Shown piece by piece: positions 45,101 through 57,267 of a DNA stretch of 64,000 nucleotides. This DNA comes from Amaranthus tricolor. Lineage: Eukaryota; Streptophyta; Magnoliopsida; Caryophyllales; Amaranthaceae. Each line of letters begins with the position of its first letter. Position 1 is the stretch's first letter. The stretch is from positions 24,206,647-24,270,646 of the forward strand of contig NC_080057.1 of assembly GCF_026212465.1 (NCBI RefSeq), written 5' to 3'. Below the pieces are notes generated by a model that saw only the letters and a list, made by a program, of their open reading frames with translations, searched no databases and was not told the origin of the DNA. The position numbers and the translations under genes are program-made.

Positions 45101-48100
45101 CATCAAAAACTCTGCAGATAATACGGTTATAAGGCCCACTTAACTGAATTTGCATCTCATGTTTTAATTACAAAAGTGATAGCATACTCAACTAGAACTA
45201 TATTCATTCCAAAATCAAAGAAAAGGAGAATACTGGAAAAAGATAAATTGTTGACCTATAAGCAATGCCCGAACTTAAACAGGAAAACCACAAGCTAAGA
45301 CCAGCTTTCATTACAGATGAATAACAAACAGACTTAATACAGCATTCCAAAAGAATAGCAACCTGCACAATTCACGAAGAATACTTGCCCGACGTGAATA
45401 TGCCTCTGAGAGTGCTGGAACTGCCTCAATAGCGGCATTTAGATCCTCAAGTGCCTCACTATAGCGTTTCACTTTTATACTTTGAGAAGCCCTTTCCAAT
45501 AAATCATCTGCTTTCACTGGATTTCCATCTGCATAAATATATGCACAATTGCAAAAAATGATTATGATTTTTACAGCTAGACTCTTGAGTCTCTTGACAG
45601 ATAACTGGCCAAAACATTTTGGTACACAAGACAGATCCTTTACAGACCACAACAAAAACTATAAAGAAGCAACTCACATTCAATGTACATGAAAATGTTC
45701 AAAGGACACTTCTCACGTAAGGAAAGTTCAAAAAGTCATAAAATGGGTGGAAGATCAAAGGCCAAGCTGCTCAACCATCTGATGATGCATCATTATCACA
45801 TTTTTTAGCTTAACAAGTTTACAGTAATAAATAAACAAACAGAAATAAAATCAAAGAGGTTACAAGCAGTTTCAGATTTAAATGCCACTGTTTGCTTTGG
45901 TACATAAAGTGGGTACTGAAATAAAAGATGTTACCCTACACTGCTAACATAGCCTGTTACTAACAAACCAATTCACCATGTTTTTGGCATAATTCAAGTG
46001 AAAATTGGTGAATTATATTAAATTGCTTGAACCTATAAGATACCTTTGAAATCAAGTAAGCCTAATAACCATCTTCTAGGTTATACAACACAAGAGCTTC
46101 AAGAATTGTAAATCGAGAATCAGCAGTGATGGGGCACTTCATATACTCCTCGGGTCCCTATGAGATTGCATCAAACCACTTTTTGTCTCTATTTTAACAG
46201 ATCAATGATTGAATGGGGTAGCCTTTGTCCTATTTGGTGATATTTAGTGGCTTAATGGTGGAAAAGGGTATTTTGAAATGTTAATTAGAGGAATGGGACT
46301 ACAATATAAGGTTAAATGGTGTTTAGACATTAGGTGTAAAAAATAGTCCCCGAACAATTGGGCTCTCATCGTCTATCTTCCCATGCGGTTAAAACTTATC
46401 CCAAGCAGCAACGGGGCAATTTCTAAGGGACCATCCAAAGGCATTTGATGCAATCACTTGAGAAGCATGCAGCCTGTAGGAGTATAGGTTATGGTAAGGG
46501 AACAGGCACCAGTAATTTGTAAGAGAAGGCTGCATCCCAAAAACTGCTTCCTTCTAATATAAGATAAGTTAATAAGAGTATAAGTTATAGCTTCTGTTAT
46601 AGATCAACGTAACAGAAATTCAAGAATGTTAGCATCATTAGTTCAATGCCGATATATTTAAAATCTATAGCAAGTCATAATTTGCTAAGCAGTATAAAGT
46701 ACACCTCAATCCCAAAACATGTGGCACTACTTTGATAGTATGTAGTTTGAGCTGCATCAACATTTTTCTTGAAATATTAAAAGGGGGAAAGGCAAGTCCA
46801 TAATTTATGGAGGAAAAAAATATGACTCATAATTTTGAATGCTAACTAGCCTTGCCAAGAAATGATTTATTCATGTAGTCGACTCTAATCTTTTGGGATT
46901 GAGACATTGACATTGTTGTTGTACTAGCCTTGCCAAAATTTTCTTGCATTTGGAACATTATTAATAGGATTTTTCTTGACATCTTTTAAACCATGTAAAC
47001 CAACCAATCTATATGAAAAGTTCGTCCTTAAAGTCCAACAACAAATCTCTCTACATATTAGTTCAGACTTAATATAGGTGAATCAAAGCACCAATGATCT
47101 CAATAGTCTAGGTGAGTCACAAGCTTTTCTCCAACAATGAAAGAAGGAACTGGAGTGCAAGAAATTCAAAGGATGATATCCTTCACATTTTGTGAGAAAC
47201 AAATCTCTCCAACAATAAAAGAAGGAAAGCACATACATCTTCCCTCCCTTTTTCTTCCTTCCTTCCTCTTCATTTCCCTTCCTTTCCCTCTCCTTCCTTC
47301 TCTTTCTCTTTCGTAGAAGAGCACTCTTAATTCCAATCAGATGTAGTCAAATATTATAGAATTCTGAACAGAGAAGGTTGTTCATGGCTTATAGGAATGC
47401 TCCCCTACCATGTGACTTTGCCCCACTTTCTAAGTTGGGTAGTCTATGTGACTTTTTCCCATTACCCTTTAAAAACTTTCAACCTTTTTCTTTCTCTCTT
47501 TCCTCCTCTATTCCCATGGCCGAATCACATGGTTTGCCAAGCACAAGGACAATCCAAATTTAAAAATTAAGTACACGCAATGAAGAAATTATTAGCCAAG
47601 AAAGAAAACCATCAGGAACAGACAATGAATGAGCTATTAAGCCAAGAAAATATAAGGTTTCCCAAATAGGAATATGAGAGTTCCCATAATTCGAAGCACC
47701 AACTCAAACCTCCAAACTCTAAGCACGTTTCTATTTCACACATTCAAAATATAAAACCATTGCATGCTCTTATTAATAAGGAGTTTTTAAAGCTGGAAAC
47801 AAAACCAGAAGTCATTTATTAGTTATAGCCTAGGACTTTGATATTATACTTGAAGGATATGAACAGATGCCAAGATTCAAGATAACAGAGGCAATGCAAG
47901 TTTTGAAAGCCAACTCAAAAGCCTCTCATGCGATTATGCAGATGAGAAACTCAAACTATTCAATATGAGGTGGCAAATTTTCGTTCATTTTGAAGTCTGT
48001 TCTGCACATAAGTTTCATGACTAGTAAGTAGTAACTAGTAACTAGTATACAGAAAGCTATGGATAGATCCTTTCATTACCAAGTATTTCCACCAAGAGTC

Positions 48101-48171
48101 ATAATTTCTCTACACGGAAAGGCTGGACTGGAATCCTATACAAAGCTATTGATACAGCCAAAGCCATCTCC

Positions 48172-48202
<31 letters not shown>

Positions 48203-49602
48203 ACAAAATTGTGACAGGAATGCTGCATAACCTAGAGGCCTTTACAAATCGTAAAAGAAAAACTAGACATACATGTCATGAACATCATTTTGTTAGGAAT
48301 TTGATGAATGAGAGCTACATTGTCATAGTTCTTTGATGACTTGATGTTGAATCTTCCAAAAATATATGGGGTGAAAGCACTCTAAAGGAGTATCCCTAAT
48401 ACGAAATATAATATAACGCGCTGCTTGAATCCACAATGTGTATCTAGTTTGTTAAATTAACAACAATCCACACGTCTGAAGTTGCGATTCGCAGGAGATT
48501 AGCAAACCAAATAACACTGCTCTAAAGTGAACTGTCAAAAACACTAGAGTAAGCACAAGCTTAAAGTTGAAAGTGATTAAACTATTAAGCAAAAAATCAT
48601 ATTTCTTTAGTTTTAATGGACTTAAGGGAATTGACTCGTTAAATTATGTGCAATTCATATTTATGTGAAGTTTCAGATGCTCTTTGCTATCAAAGGTCAG
48701 TCCTTAACAACCTATGTTTAATAAAAGTAAAGTTGCGTAACTCCAATTCTCCAAACCCTTCTAGATGAGTGTCATTGAGATAATGTAATGTAATTGTTGA
48801 TAAAACTATTTAAGTACATAAATAGTGATGTGAATCAAATTCCTTTACACAAAGTAGTTTTCAATAAGAGACTTGTTGGATAGTTACAACTTACAATATA
48901 CTAAATAATATTTGGGAATTTAGGATCACGAAACACAAATTTGTACCCATTTTTTTGGTGGATAAATTATCTTTCATCATAGTATCCATATCATTAACGA
49001 GGTAATGGAATGTTATTGTATAGTATTCATATCATTACAAGAAAACATAATCCAGCTAAATGTCGACAGAATGGTGCTGCCTCAGCACGAATTAGCAGAG
49101 TAGTAAATTTTAGTATATTACTCATCAATCCAGGAGTAAGTAGATCCTCATAAATCAATATGATAGTAAAACAACTACACCCTAATGCGGTAATGCCTGA
49201 AAAGCTGAACCTGAATCAACTATCAAAAACACAAAACTTTGATCACATTGTAGACTAATAATGTCCTATTTCCAGCTAAAAAGTCGGGAAACTTAAACCT
49301 AATTACCTTTTTTCTTTTGAAATGAAACCCAAGTACCTAAGTAACCTAACAATTCAAATACTGAATAATTGAATCTTCATTTACACTATGCAATAAGACA
49401 CCCACTCAACAGATGAACACAACTTAACATTCAACAAAATAAAGAAAAAAAAAAAAGGAAAGGTACCTGAGGCAGAGACGAGAGGTTGAAGAAGTAGAAG
49501 GTGGCAAGCAAGAACAAAATTAAGGATAAAAATGGTGAAAATAAAGCCTCTCCAAGCAAGCATATCAATGGCGGATGGAAAAAAATGGCGTAAATTAATC
49601 AT
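42167..49602 (-). CDS. P58IPK: P58IPK/DNAJC3-type ER co-chaperone (TPR plus J domain)
   Basis: Nine exons: 49467-49602, 45363-45528, 44744-44945, 44491-44651, 44311-44404, 43973-44185, 43747-43827, 42857-43075 and 42167-42367. They total 1473 nt, or 490 aa, close to the Arabidopsis protein. The N-terminus holds a hydrophobic signal/anchor (about residues 15-45: [20 protein letters not shown]). TPR motifs cover about 48-340 ([54 protein letters not shown]). The J domain is at about 370-424 with HPD at 401-403 ([18 protein letters not shown]), then a glycine/phenylalanine-rich tail ending [11 protein letters not shown]. It acts as an Hsp40 partner of BiP in the ER (family knowledge). A second ATG at codon 14 could be used. 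Intron 1 is 3.9 kb, much longer than the others. Confidence 0.96.
46144..46488. mobile_element. Possible degenerate Stowaway MITE in P58IPK intron 1
   Basis: The left end atactcctcgggtccctatgag and its continuation attgcatcaaa are partly mirrored at the right by tttgatgcaatca and a final aggagtat. The ends match poorly, so this is tentative. Confidence 0.3.
48170..48204 (+). repeat. Poly-C (19) followed by (AC)8 in P58IPK intron 1
   Basis: Nineteen C residues run directly into eight AC repeats. Length is likely to vary between individuals and to be hard to assemble. Confidence 0.9.
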
Positions 49603-49732
49603 TCCAGAAATTATAAAAATCGAAGATTAACGGTGTTATTGAAGAACAGAGATTTACCGGAAATCTTAAATTGGGTATTATTCAGTTTAGAGAAAGGAAA
49701 GGGCGAAGGGAGGATTCGCATGCGAAGACAGT

Positions 49733-49751
49733 CCACGTTAATATGACCAAT
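49733..49751 (+). promoter_or_regulatory. CCACG-N9-CCAAT pair upstream of P58IPK (ER-stress-element-like, halves swapped)
   Basis: CCACG at 49733-49737 and CCAAT at 49747-49751 are separated by exactly nine bases, 131-149 bp upstream of the ATG. The classical ER stress response element is CCAAT-N9-CCACG. Here both halves and the spacing are present but in the other order, so its activity is uncertain. Confidence 0.3.
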
Positions 49752-49759
49752 AGATGATT

Positions 49760-51174
49760 GCCATCTGGACTTTTTACGCAAGTTCTATGAGAGTGATGAC
49801 ATGGTGTACCTTTTATCCTCTATTTAGTTGCCACGTGGATTGAACCATTAAAAAACAAATATTTGACTTGTTACGCAATCTAATGTGTTCTTTTGATCAT
49901 TTATATATTAAACTATATAAATTTTAAAATTATAAAAACTTAATGTTATAAAAGTATGTGATTAAACGATTCAAACTAGATCTCACTTCAATATTTTTTT
50001 TTTTACACATTAACCGCAATATATAAAATAAGCTTTAACAATGAATAGTATCAAAATTGTTATGTAGCGAGTATTTTAGAACGGAGGAAGTACTAGTTTA
50101 GAACTCGTGTAACCCCAAGAGTTTAGTTTAGAGACATATACAAATAAAATTTTCAGAGAATAATGCAAGAAAAAAACTCTTTTGTTTAAGAAAAATATGT
50201 AAATATTAAATTAATACAACTCGACAAAGCTCTAAGAAATCATCGTATATTTTTCAAAAAAATAATTCCTTACTTACGTATAAATTATGTTTTTTTAAAA
50301 ATTAATTTATTTAAGATTTTTCTTTAAATAAATAGAATTGATGTAATAGTATCTACTTACATAATTTAACTTTAAATTCATTTAGGAAAATAAATTGTCA
50401 CGCAATATAGTCCTATCAAATTAATATATTTGGCAAAACTTTAAAAAGTCGTCGTGAAGGATTACAAATATTAATACATGAAGAAAATAACAATAACTAC
50501 AAAAATTATTCTTGTGAAAAACTGTCTCACGATAAGACGACGTCAGAACAAAAGGCCCATATACTAGTAATTATATTAATTAGCCTATTCAACCTATATA
50601 TAAAAAGCGTCTGACAGAGTAACAGTAAAACACGGAAAATTGTGTAACTACATTATAGTAACGTGCATGATTCCAACGTGGCTGCACTTTTCCTTCCAAA
50701 CATTCAAGATTCAACGTAGAGTTGAATTTTCCCTCCCTTCTCATCACTTCACCATCTTTTCACTCTCATCATCAATCAACCAAATACACATGATTGCCAC
50801 CACTGACCAAACCTGGTTGACTCAATGACATTGGTTCCTTGCTCACTCATTATTTTTTATTATAATTTTTTTAAGTATATGTAAGCCAAAAAAAAAAATC
50901 AAAAGCGGTGAAAATTAAATTAATGACCATATTAAGAGAAATACATACTTTAACTGAGACAACTTGATTCTTCTTACTTTTTATACTTAATAAGGGGGTA
51001 AAACTGAAAAATCTTCTATGGATACAAAAGACATTAGCGATAAAAATTAAACCTTGTTGCGAAAGTAATTAAAAAGGAAAACATTTAAACACTAGACCAA
51101 CTTATGATTCTGTCCAAAGGGGCTTGTTACAAAAATTGTTATCAAGTCCAATACTTGAGCTCATAGAACCAAAA
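49760..51174. other. Spacer between the P58IPK and IDD genes
   Basis: AT-rich. Contains one isolated MITE-like end (aacggaggaagta near 50085) and a MITE at 50512-50613. No coding sequence recognised. Confidence 0.55.
50512..50613. mobile_element. MITE, gagacggtctct family (degenerate copy)
   Basis: The left end cttgtgaaaaactgtctcacgataagacgacgtc is followed by aaggcccata and a shortened right end, aagcgtctgacag. It is recognised by likeness to the copies at 54750 and 62411. Confidence 0.45.
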
Positions 51175-51411
51175 CTACCTAAACTTTGGGTTAAAGGGGC
51201 TATTACTACTTCCAAGAAAATCTCTAGTTAACCCATTTGATGATACCAAAGGAAGCTTGACTTCAATTGATTCATTATCCACTTTTGTATTAGTTGGCAT
51301 CATGAGCAATTCATCAACACAAATTCTGGTGAGAGACGGTATTTTTGATAATACATCTCTAATTGAGCCGGCCCATAAAGAAAAATATAGAGTAAGAGTA
51401 GTCATTAAGTT
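51175..51411 (-). pseudogene. Cut-off C-terminal coding end of the IDD gene, including TRDFLG
   Basis: In the same frame as exon 4, directly after the MITE-supplied stop, the reading frame stays open to a TAG at about 51175. From about 51320 downward it encodes VDELLMMPTNTKV, then LPLVSSNGLTRDFLG. The TRDFLG motif is conserved near the end of IDD proteins, which shows that this is the original C-terminus. It would only be expressed by readthrough or by splicing out the MITE. Confidence 0.75.
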
Positions 51412-51449
51412 TTATTGTGCTGGGCCTAAGAGACATCTCTCAGTCAGAA
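51324..51449. mobile_element. 126-bp MITE (gagacggtctct family) inserted in IDD exon 4
   Basis: The left end is TTCTGGTGAGAGACGGT. The right end in reverse complement is TTCTGACTGAGAGATGTCT. Subterminal gagccggccca and tgggcct blocks mirror each other. Coding sequence of the IDD gene lies on both sides. A length of 126 bp equals 42 codons, so the frame itself is unchanged. No clear target duplication is left. Confidence 0.7.
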
Positions 51450-54400
51450 GACCGGCAGATTGATCAATGTTCCTCATAGAAGTTGCAATTGTTCTAATAT
51501 TAGGTGCCTTAGTACGTGATGAGGCACCTGATGTATCGTGGCGCTTTTTTAGATTACTTGGGTACACTTGTTTCACTTCATTTGAGGTAACATTGCTTGT
51601 TACAACTCCTAGAGATGTGCCCAAAATAGAAGGGTTACTCCTTGTTGAACCAATTTGAGCAGCTTTTTGTAGGAGAGCAGTTGCTGACATGGGTGTGGAT
51701 GAATTTGTTTGTTCATGTGAATACAAAGAGCCTAAGCTTTCAACCAAATTGGTCTTAGTGTTGCTATTTGTTCCTTCTTCCTTTAATGTAATAGGGAAGG
51801 ATGAAAGTGAAAGACTTGAAGTGGATGAGCCAAAAAGGTTATTAGTTGTCATTTGAACGATATCAGACAAACCTACAAAAAATAATTTCAGCAAAGTTTA
51901 ATTCAGTTCAACTCAATAATAATAATTTCATTATTATTTTAATACTAATAAAGTTGACCTCAGTTCAGCACTAACAAATATTGTACCATTAGTAACTAGT
52001 TAAAATATTTTTTTAATATATTCGATATAAAAATTAATGATACGTTTCACACCTAATTATTAAGATTCAATAACAATCAAATTGTATTGAATAGTAAATA
52101 ATCTAAGGATACTTAATAGTTCTTATAATATACCTACATAATGAAAATAAATATGCAGACATATTGACCATCAATTCCATACATACTTAAAATTTTTGAT
52201 TTCTTATGAGGCAACCTTACTAGATGCACTCGATCTTAATTTGTATTTATTTTTTTGTTTTACTCAGATTGCTGCTAACTAGCTAACTAATTTGGACGGG
52301 AGAGTGATGATTGCTACTTGCGCGGGGCGCGCCTAGCCACAAATAGTCGTATCTAAAGCAAAAATATAGTAGCACACACGTTCACTAACCTGAAGTGATC
52401 AGATTATTGGCAGCAACAATGATGCTAAAATCGGTTCGAAAAACGGACGGGTGAGCTGAAACATGATGTTGAAATCCTTGACTAACAAACCCATGTTGAA
52501 AACTTGTACATTTGTTATTTGAATCATTTTTGAAACTTATTGTTGTTGGGGCTGGAGCAACTGAACCATTCCTGCCACTCTCTACGGCTAGCGCATCACA
52601 AAATGCTCTATGTGTAATAAAACTGTCTTTCCTACAAATTTTTTAACACAAAACATGTAAAATTTATACATTATAGAAAAACCATTTATCAAAAAAATAT
52701 TGATAGAATGATGGTACTTCTCAATATTTAGTTTTTTATAAATTATCTAGTTTTACGAGTGTTGCTTCAATGTTATATAGTGAATTATCTTTAATAAATA
52801 TTATAGTCATGTGAGATCTTACTAGAATTATCTCAATTTGTGTTGATGTATGATATGAGATATCAATCAACTTGTCATCATCATTATATCCGATATATTT
52901 GACTAAAAAAAATTATGATTGAAGCCTAAAGCGAAATGAAAAAGACAGACTATAACCTTATCAAATGAGATAAGGAGGTAATTTGCTAAAAATACTTATA
53001 TAGTATGATATAACTAGAGATTTAGCAATTTAAGAAAGGCATTGGCTGTCAATGACTAGCTCATTAAATAGATCATGTGCCATTTTTTCACATGAAGCTA
53101 TATATAACGTTTGCCATCAACGATCAATCGAAAAAAACTTATTTGTTATTCACTAATAAGAGTAAACTTATATATATCCGACCCCCCAAAGCTATCATAC
53201 GAGCCATATATTCAATGGAATGTTGTTGTACTGGCATAAATGTTTGAGAAGAAGAGTTGCAAGTAAAAAGAAAAAAACAATATAACAATGTTAAAACAGA
53301 TCGATTACACGTGATTATTTTGTTAACGGGCTTGTACACAACAAGATTCATATAAGTGAAGAGTTGGCTGCACATAAACTAGATAAGATTATTCCATCCT
53401 AAAACCAATTGGTTATAGGAGTAGCCTATCAAACTTATATGTTAATCAACCTCCCTCTAATTATTCGATGCGAGATCAGATATAAGTTATTTTTCCAATA
53501 ACACCAACCAATAGAATGCAAATGAATAAAAATAGTTTACCTAGAAAAGAGTGTACCACAATCACAAGTATAGTCCCTAGTACCACAAGTCTTATAATGA
53601 GCTTTCCAATCAGATTGCACAGCATATTTCTTGGAACACTTATCACACTTCCATTTTTTTTCACCATGTTTTCTGCTAAAATGTTTTTTAATACCAGTTA
53701 GATCACCAAGTGCTCTTGAAGCCTCATGATGTACACATGTTTTTTCAGGACAAATATAAACCTTTTTCTTTACTTCTTTGTTTGTTCTTTGTTTAAGTTT
53801 CCATGGTAGGTTATGTCCTCTTCTATGGAGTTGAAGGTTTTGATCCCTTTGAAACCCTTTGTTGCATATTTCACATATGAATCTGTTTCTTGCCATCAAT
53901 GTCTTTGGGGATAATGCAATCACTTCTGCATCTGGATCTGTTTATGTATTTAACTGTACGTCAGAGTATATAACATATCATGGGACATCAACCATCAGCT
54001 TAAGCTTTTGATTAATTGATTACTTGACATGATATCTGAAGTCAACGTGACAAGAGGTTATAAGTTCGAATCTCAATCATCCCTTATTTAAAGTAGAATG
54101 TTTAGTTAGCGTTATGTATTGCATCCATACTTCTAATCCAAAAGGCTCTTGTATGAGAAAGCGTGTTAAAATATATAACATATCATGGAGCCCTCAACTA
54201 ACAGCTTAAGTTTTTGGTTAAATTGGTTCCTTAACATCAACCATTATATCTACTTATGTTTTTCATTTATAACCAATACGTATATAAGGTATTCACCCAA
54301 AAATAAATAAAATTAGATAAAGAAATTCTCAAATCACGGTGATTTGTAAATCACCAAAAACAAAGAAAATAAATAAAATATAAATAGATAAAATAAAACC

Positions 54401-55149
54401 CTAAAATTCCTCCCCTATCAAATCATGTCACATAAAGGTGATTAATCAAGTTAACAAATGACCGTGATTATCTAGACAAACTCTCAAATAATCACTCGAT
54501 TGAAATTTTAAACTAATGATTGACACCCATAATTCGTATCATGCTAATAGTTATTCTAAAACTTGGTTTTATATTGTTATCAAACTCATCTCACACGAGA
54601 TTTCAATATTAACTAGTAACTATAAATACCCAAAATTGATTTTGTACTCTATTTGAAACATAAAATAAGTTCCATAAGGGAGTCACTTATTAACTTTATT
54701 TTTTAAAGTATTATAAGAATAAAAAGGAAATTAGAAGATTTATATAGAGAGAGCTACTCTTGTGATACGAGAGATAACGTTTCTTGGTGTGATGACTTCA
54801 TACTAAGTGGTTTATATGTTAATAATAGTATTAGTTGAAGTATTTAGCCCAAATACGAATGGCATTTCACGATAAGACTGTTTCACATGAAAATTTGAAT
54901 TTGTGATATAAATATACAAATAAAAAAGGACTTGCCTGGATTTCCTGGTAAATTTCTCTTCTTCTTAGAAGGAGGATTAATAATAGTATTATTATTGTTA
55001 GTATTATTAGGGTTTTGATGATGTTGTTGAAGTTGAAGATGATGATTTTGAGTATGGAAGCTTCTATTGAATGTTGAAGAAGATAAAGAAAAGGAAGCAT
55101 CTCCATCATCTCTTTCTCCTCCAATACAACTAATATGTTGCAAATTCAT
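51412..55149 (-). CDS. INDETERMINATE-domain (IDD) C2H2 zinc-finger transcription factor, with MITE-derived C-terminus
   Basis: Four exons: 54936-55149, 53541-53937, 52390-52631 and 51412-51872. They total 1314 nt, or 437 aa. The N-terminus is Asn/His-rich, then a basic SKKKRNLPGNP (61-71). The ID domain begins DPDAEVIALSPKTLMARNRF. Finger 1 has C93, C96, H109, H113; finger 2 has C134, C139, H157, H162; finger 3 has C169, C172, H185, C189; finger 4 has C196, C198, H211, C215. MSATALLQKAAQIG (346-359) is the conserved C-terminal motif of the family. Intron 1 has a GC donor. The last ~13 residues and the TAA stop (51412-51414) come from a MITE. Past it the same frame continues open to 51175 and contains NGLTRDFLG, the other conserved IDD motif. 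The truncated protein should still bind DNA; loss of TRDFLG may weaken co-regulator contacts. Confidence 0.9.
52875..52990 (-). mobile_element. Degenerate RTE-LINE 3' tail in IDD intron 2
   Basis: Begins catcatcattatatccgatatat and includes aattatgattg, matching the order of blocks in the tail at 38581. It diverges after about 60 bp. Confidence 0.4.
53385..53456. repeat. Dispersed repeat piece shared with 24490 and 27940
   Basis: tcctaaaaccaattgg, followed by gtagcctatcaaacttatatgttaatcaac, recurs with few changes at about 24495-24555 and 27947-28010. It probably belongs to the same element as the SINE-like family, because the two lie next to each other at 28000-28130. Confidence 0.55.
53950..54250 (+). 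repeat. SINE-like dispersed repeat (copy 4), in IDD intron 1
   Basis: Plus orientation: ataacatatcatgggac, catcagcttaagcttttgatt, ttgacatgatatctgaagtc, then aagttcgaatctcaa about 30 bp later. The first block recurs at about 54170-54230, so the copy is partly tandem. A/B-box-like spacing suggests Pol III ancestry; this is inference. Confidence 0.5.
54750..54893. mobile_element. MITE, gagacggtctct family, in IDD intron 1
   Basis: The left end gagctactcttgtgatacgagaga and the right end (reverse complement) caaattttcatgtgaaacag match the family ends at 62411 and 29487. Confidence 0.5.
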
Positions 55150-55164
55150 TCTTTTTTTGTTGGT

Positions 55165-55455
55165 TGGACTTGTGAGTTTATATCAAACCCTAAAAACAAC
55201 AAAATTCCAAGAAAAATACAATTAAATTTAATAAATAAGGATGAAATTAATGAAGGAAAGAAACAAGAGAAGTAGTTTTTATTATTGAAAAACAAACAAA
55301 TCACTAGAGCTTAACAGTATGTTTTTGGGTGTATATATGTATTGTATACTCATGTTTTTACTCTTTTTTTTCTTTCACTTGGATTATGCCAAAAGAACAA
55401 TAAAACCCCAATATATAAATCCAATCAAGGCGCTTAGTTTAAGGTGAGTCGAACA

Positions 55456-55496
<41 letters not shown>

Positions 55497-57267
55497 GGGT
55501 TACTTATAACTAACCACAGATTCTTGTAAGAGCTTTTTGGTTAAAAAAAAAAGAGAAATTAAAAAGGAACGGAGGGTGTAATACAACTCATATAGTCTAG
55601 ACAAGTTCGAATCCAGAAGCTTTGAATATAAAGCATATTCCTCTGTTCCTCTTGAATAATAGAAAAAAAATGAGTTATTTTTTTTAGAAAAAGTAGATAT
55701 TTGATAATAAATAAAAAGAAATATTAAATTATTTGATTACCTTAAAAGTGAATTAGAATGTACAAATGAAATTAAAAAAAATAATGCTAATATGAATATT
55801 TTATATTATGGTAGTTTATAAATTGGACAATAGTACTTCAATATAAAATTGAATAACCAAGAGAAATTAGCAACTATATTATTGGCTATGGATTAGGTAT
55901 GTGCGTGTGAGACCCAAGAGTGGTCGAGTTGTGGATTGTATTTTTTTTTTCTTTTTGTCTTCTAGCTATATGTCGTTTTTTTCCAAATTTTCTAAAAATA
56001 TATAATGAATTTGACTATATCTTTTATTTTAATTTGCTTTACAAATTTTCATTTTTTGGTCGCTCCCACTTTTTCTTTAATTTTAATTTATGTGTTTAAT
56101 TTACTTTTTCATCCCATTTATATATTTTACAAATTTTTTTTATAAAATATTACTTTATTCACTTTTCTGAATTTCTCACCAATTACCTTTGAGAAAAAAA
56201 TAAAAGAGGTAGAAGAATTATTATTTTTTTTCTGTTTCCTTAATATTATCGCAATATGTATTTGTGGCAAATATGGTAAGACAGAGGGGTTCAATTATAT
56301 TATTGTATTGCGTAGGTTGTAAAAAAAAGTTCTCATATTTTAGGAGTAATTATTAACTAGTCTATGTTGGGTAGGTCGGAGTAAAAAAGTTTTCATTTGT
56401 TAAGAGTAACTAGTCTATGTTGACTTTTTCCATCATCGAAATGGTTTTCAAGTATTTATTATAATTTTTTAAGGATAAATATTTATTATAATTTTTTAAG
56501 GATAAATATTTATTATTTATTTATGTAAATTTTTATAATATTAATTTGTAGAAATTTTAGTTATGTATAACTCTAAATATAAATAATCCAACAAATATAT
56601 TAAAAAATGTAAAAGAATTTTAAATGCAAGAGAAAAAATCTTTTACTTTTGGGATTATAGCAAAAGTAAAGTACAGAGAAAGTTCAATCAAATGAAGTAT
56701 GAAAAGTAGAGAAAAAGGCCAGGGGTGGAAATATTAGGGCAAATGTGTGCTTAGAAAAGTGAATTGCCTTTTCCAACAACATGATTATATCATAATTACA
56801 CAACCTAAAAAGTAAGTCGTATTATTATTTTCTCTATAATTAAATAATCTACATATTAGATATGCATAAACATTTTTAAAGTTTTTTTGTTAGTCAAGAA
56901 TTAGAAAAAAAAAAACAATAGTTGAGTTTAATTTCAGCAATTATATCGAATTAGTTGATTTATTAAAAAATAAATAATTTTTATGTTTATTTTCAATGAA
57001 TCAATCAAAGGTTAGTTTATCTTAGACAATTTTCTCTATAATTTAAATATCCCACTATTTTTCTTAATCTTTACATCATTTACAATTGTTTAAATATTTC
57101 AATTTTTAATTAGAGGTGTTTATTCTAATATTTGGATGAGTTTTGAGTATGATATCTCAATTTAGGTAGATTTCAATTTTTATATGTATGTTAATATCTT
57201 GAAGATCAAACTTGATTGTTATATATGAAAATAATAAAAATTATTCTAAATCAAATCAAGTGATACT
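55165..57267. other. IDD upstream region and AT-rich spacer
   Basis: The part up to about 55400 is probably the IDD 5' UTR and promoter. (AT)16 lies at 55459-55490. A ttagaggtgttta motif at about 57113 is a lone hAT-like end. No coding sequence recognised. Confidence 0.55.

Noticed and set aside
47378..47563. 61-residue plus-strand frame in P58IPK intron 1
   Set aside because: No known motif and no supporting exons; composition like intronic sequence.
50075..50096. Lone aacggaggaagta MITE end
   Set aside because: The opposite end could not be found, so limits and family cannot be given.
54040..54080. tRNA gene from the gttcgaatc motif
   Set aside because: No cloverleaf or acceptor stem could be formed; it is better seen as a box in a dispersed repeat.
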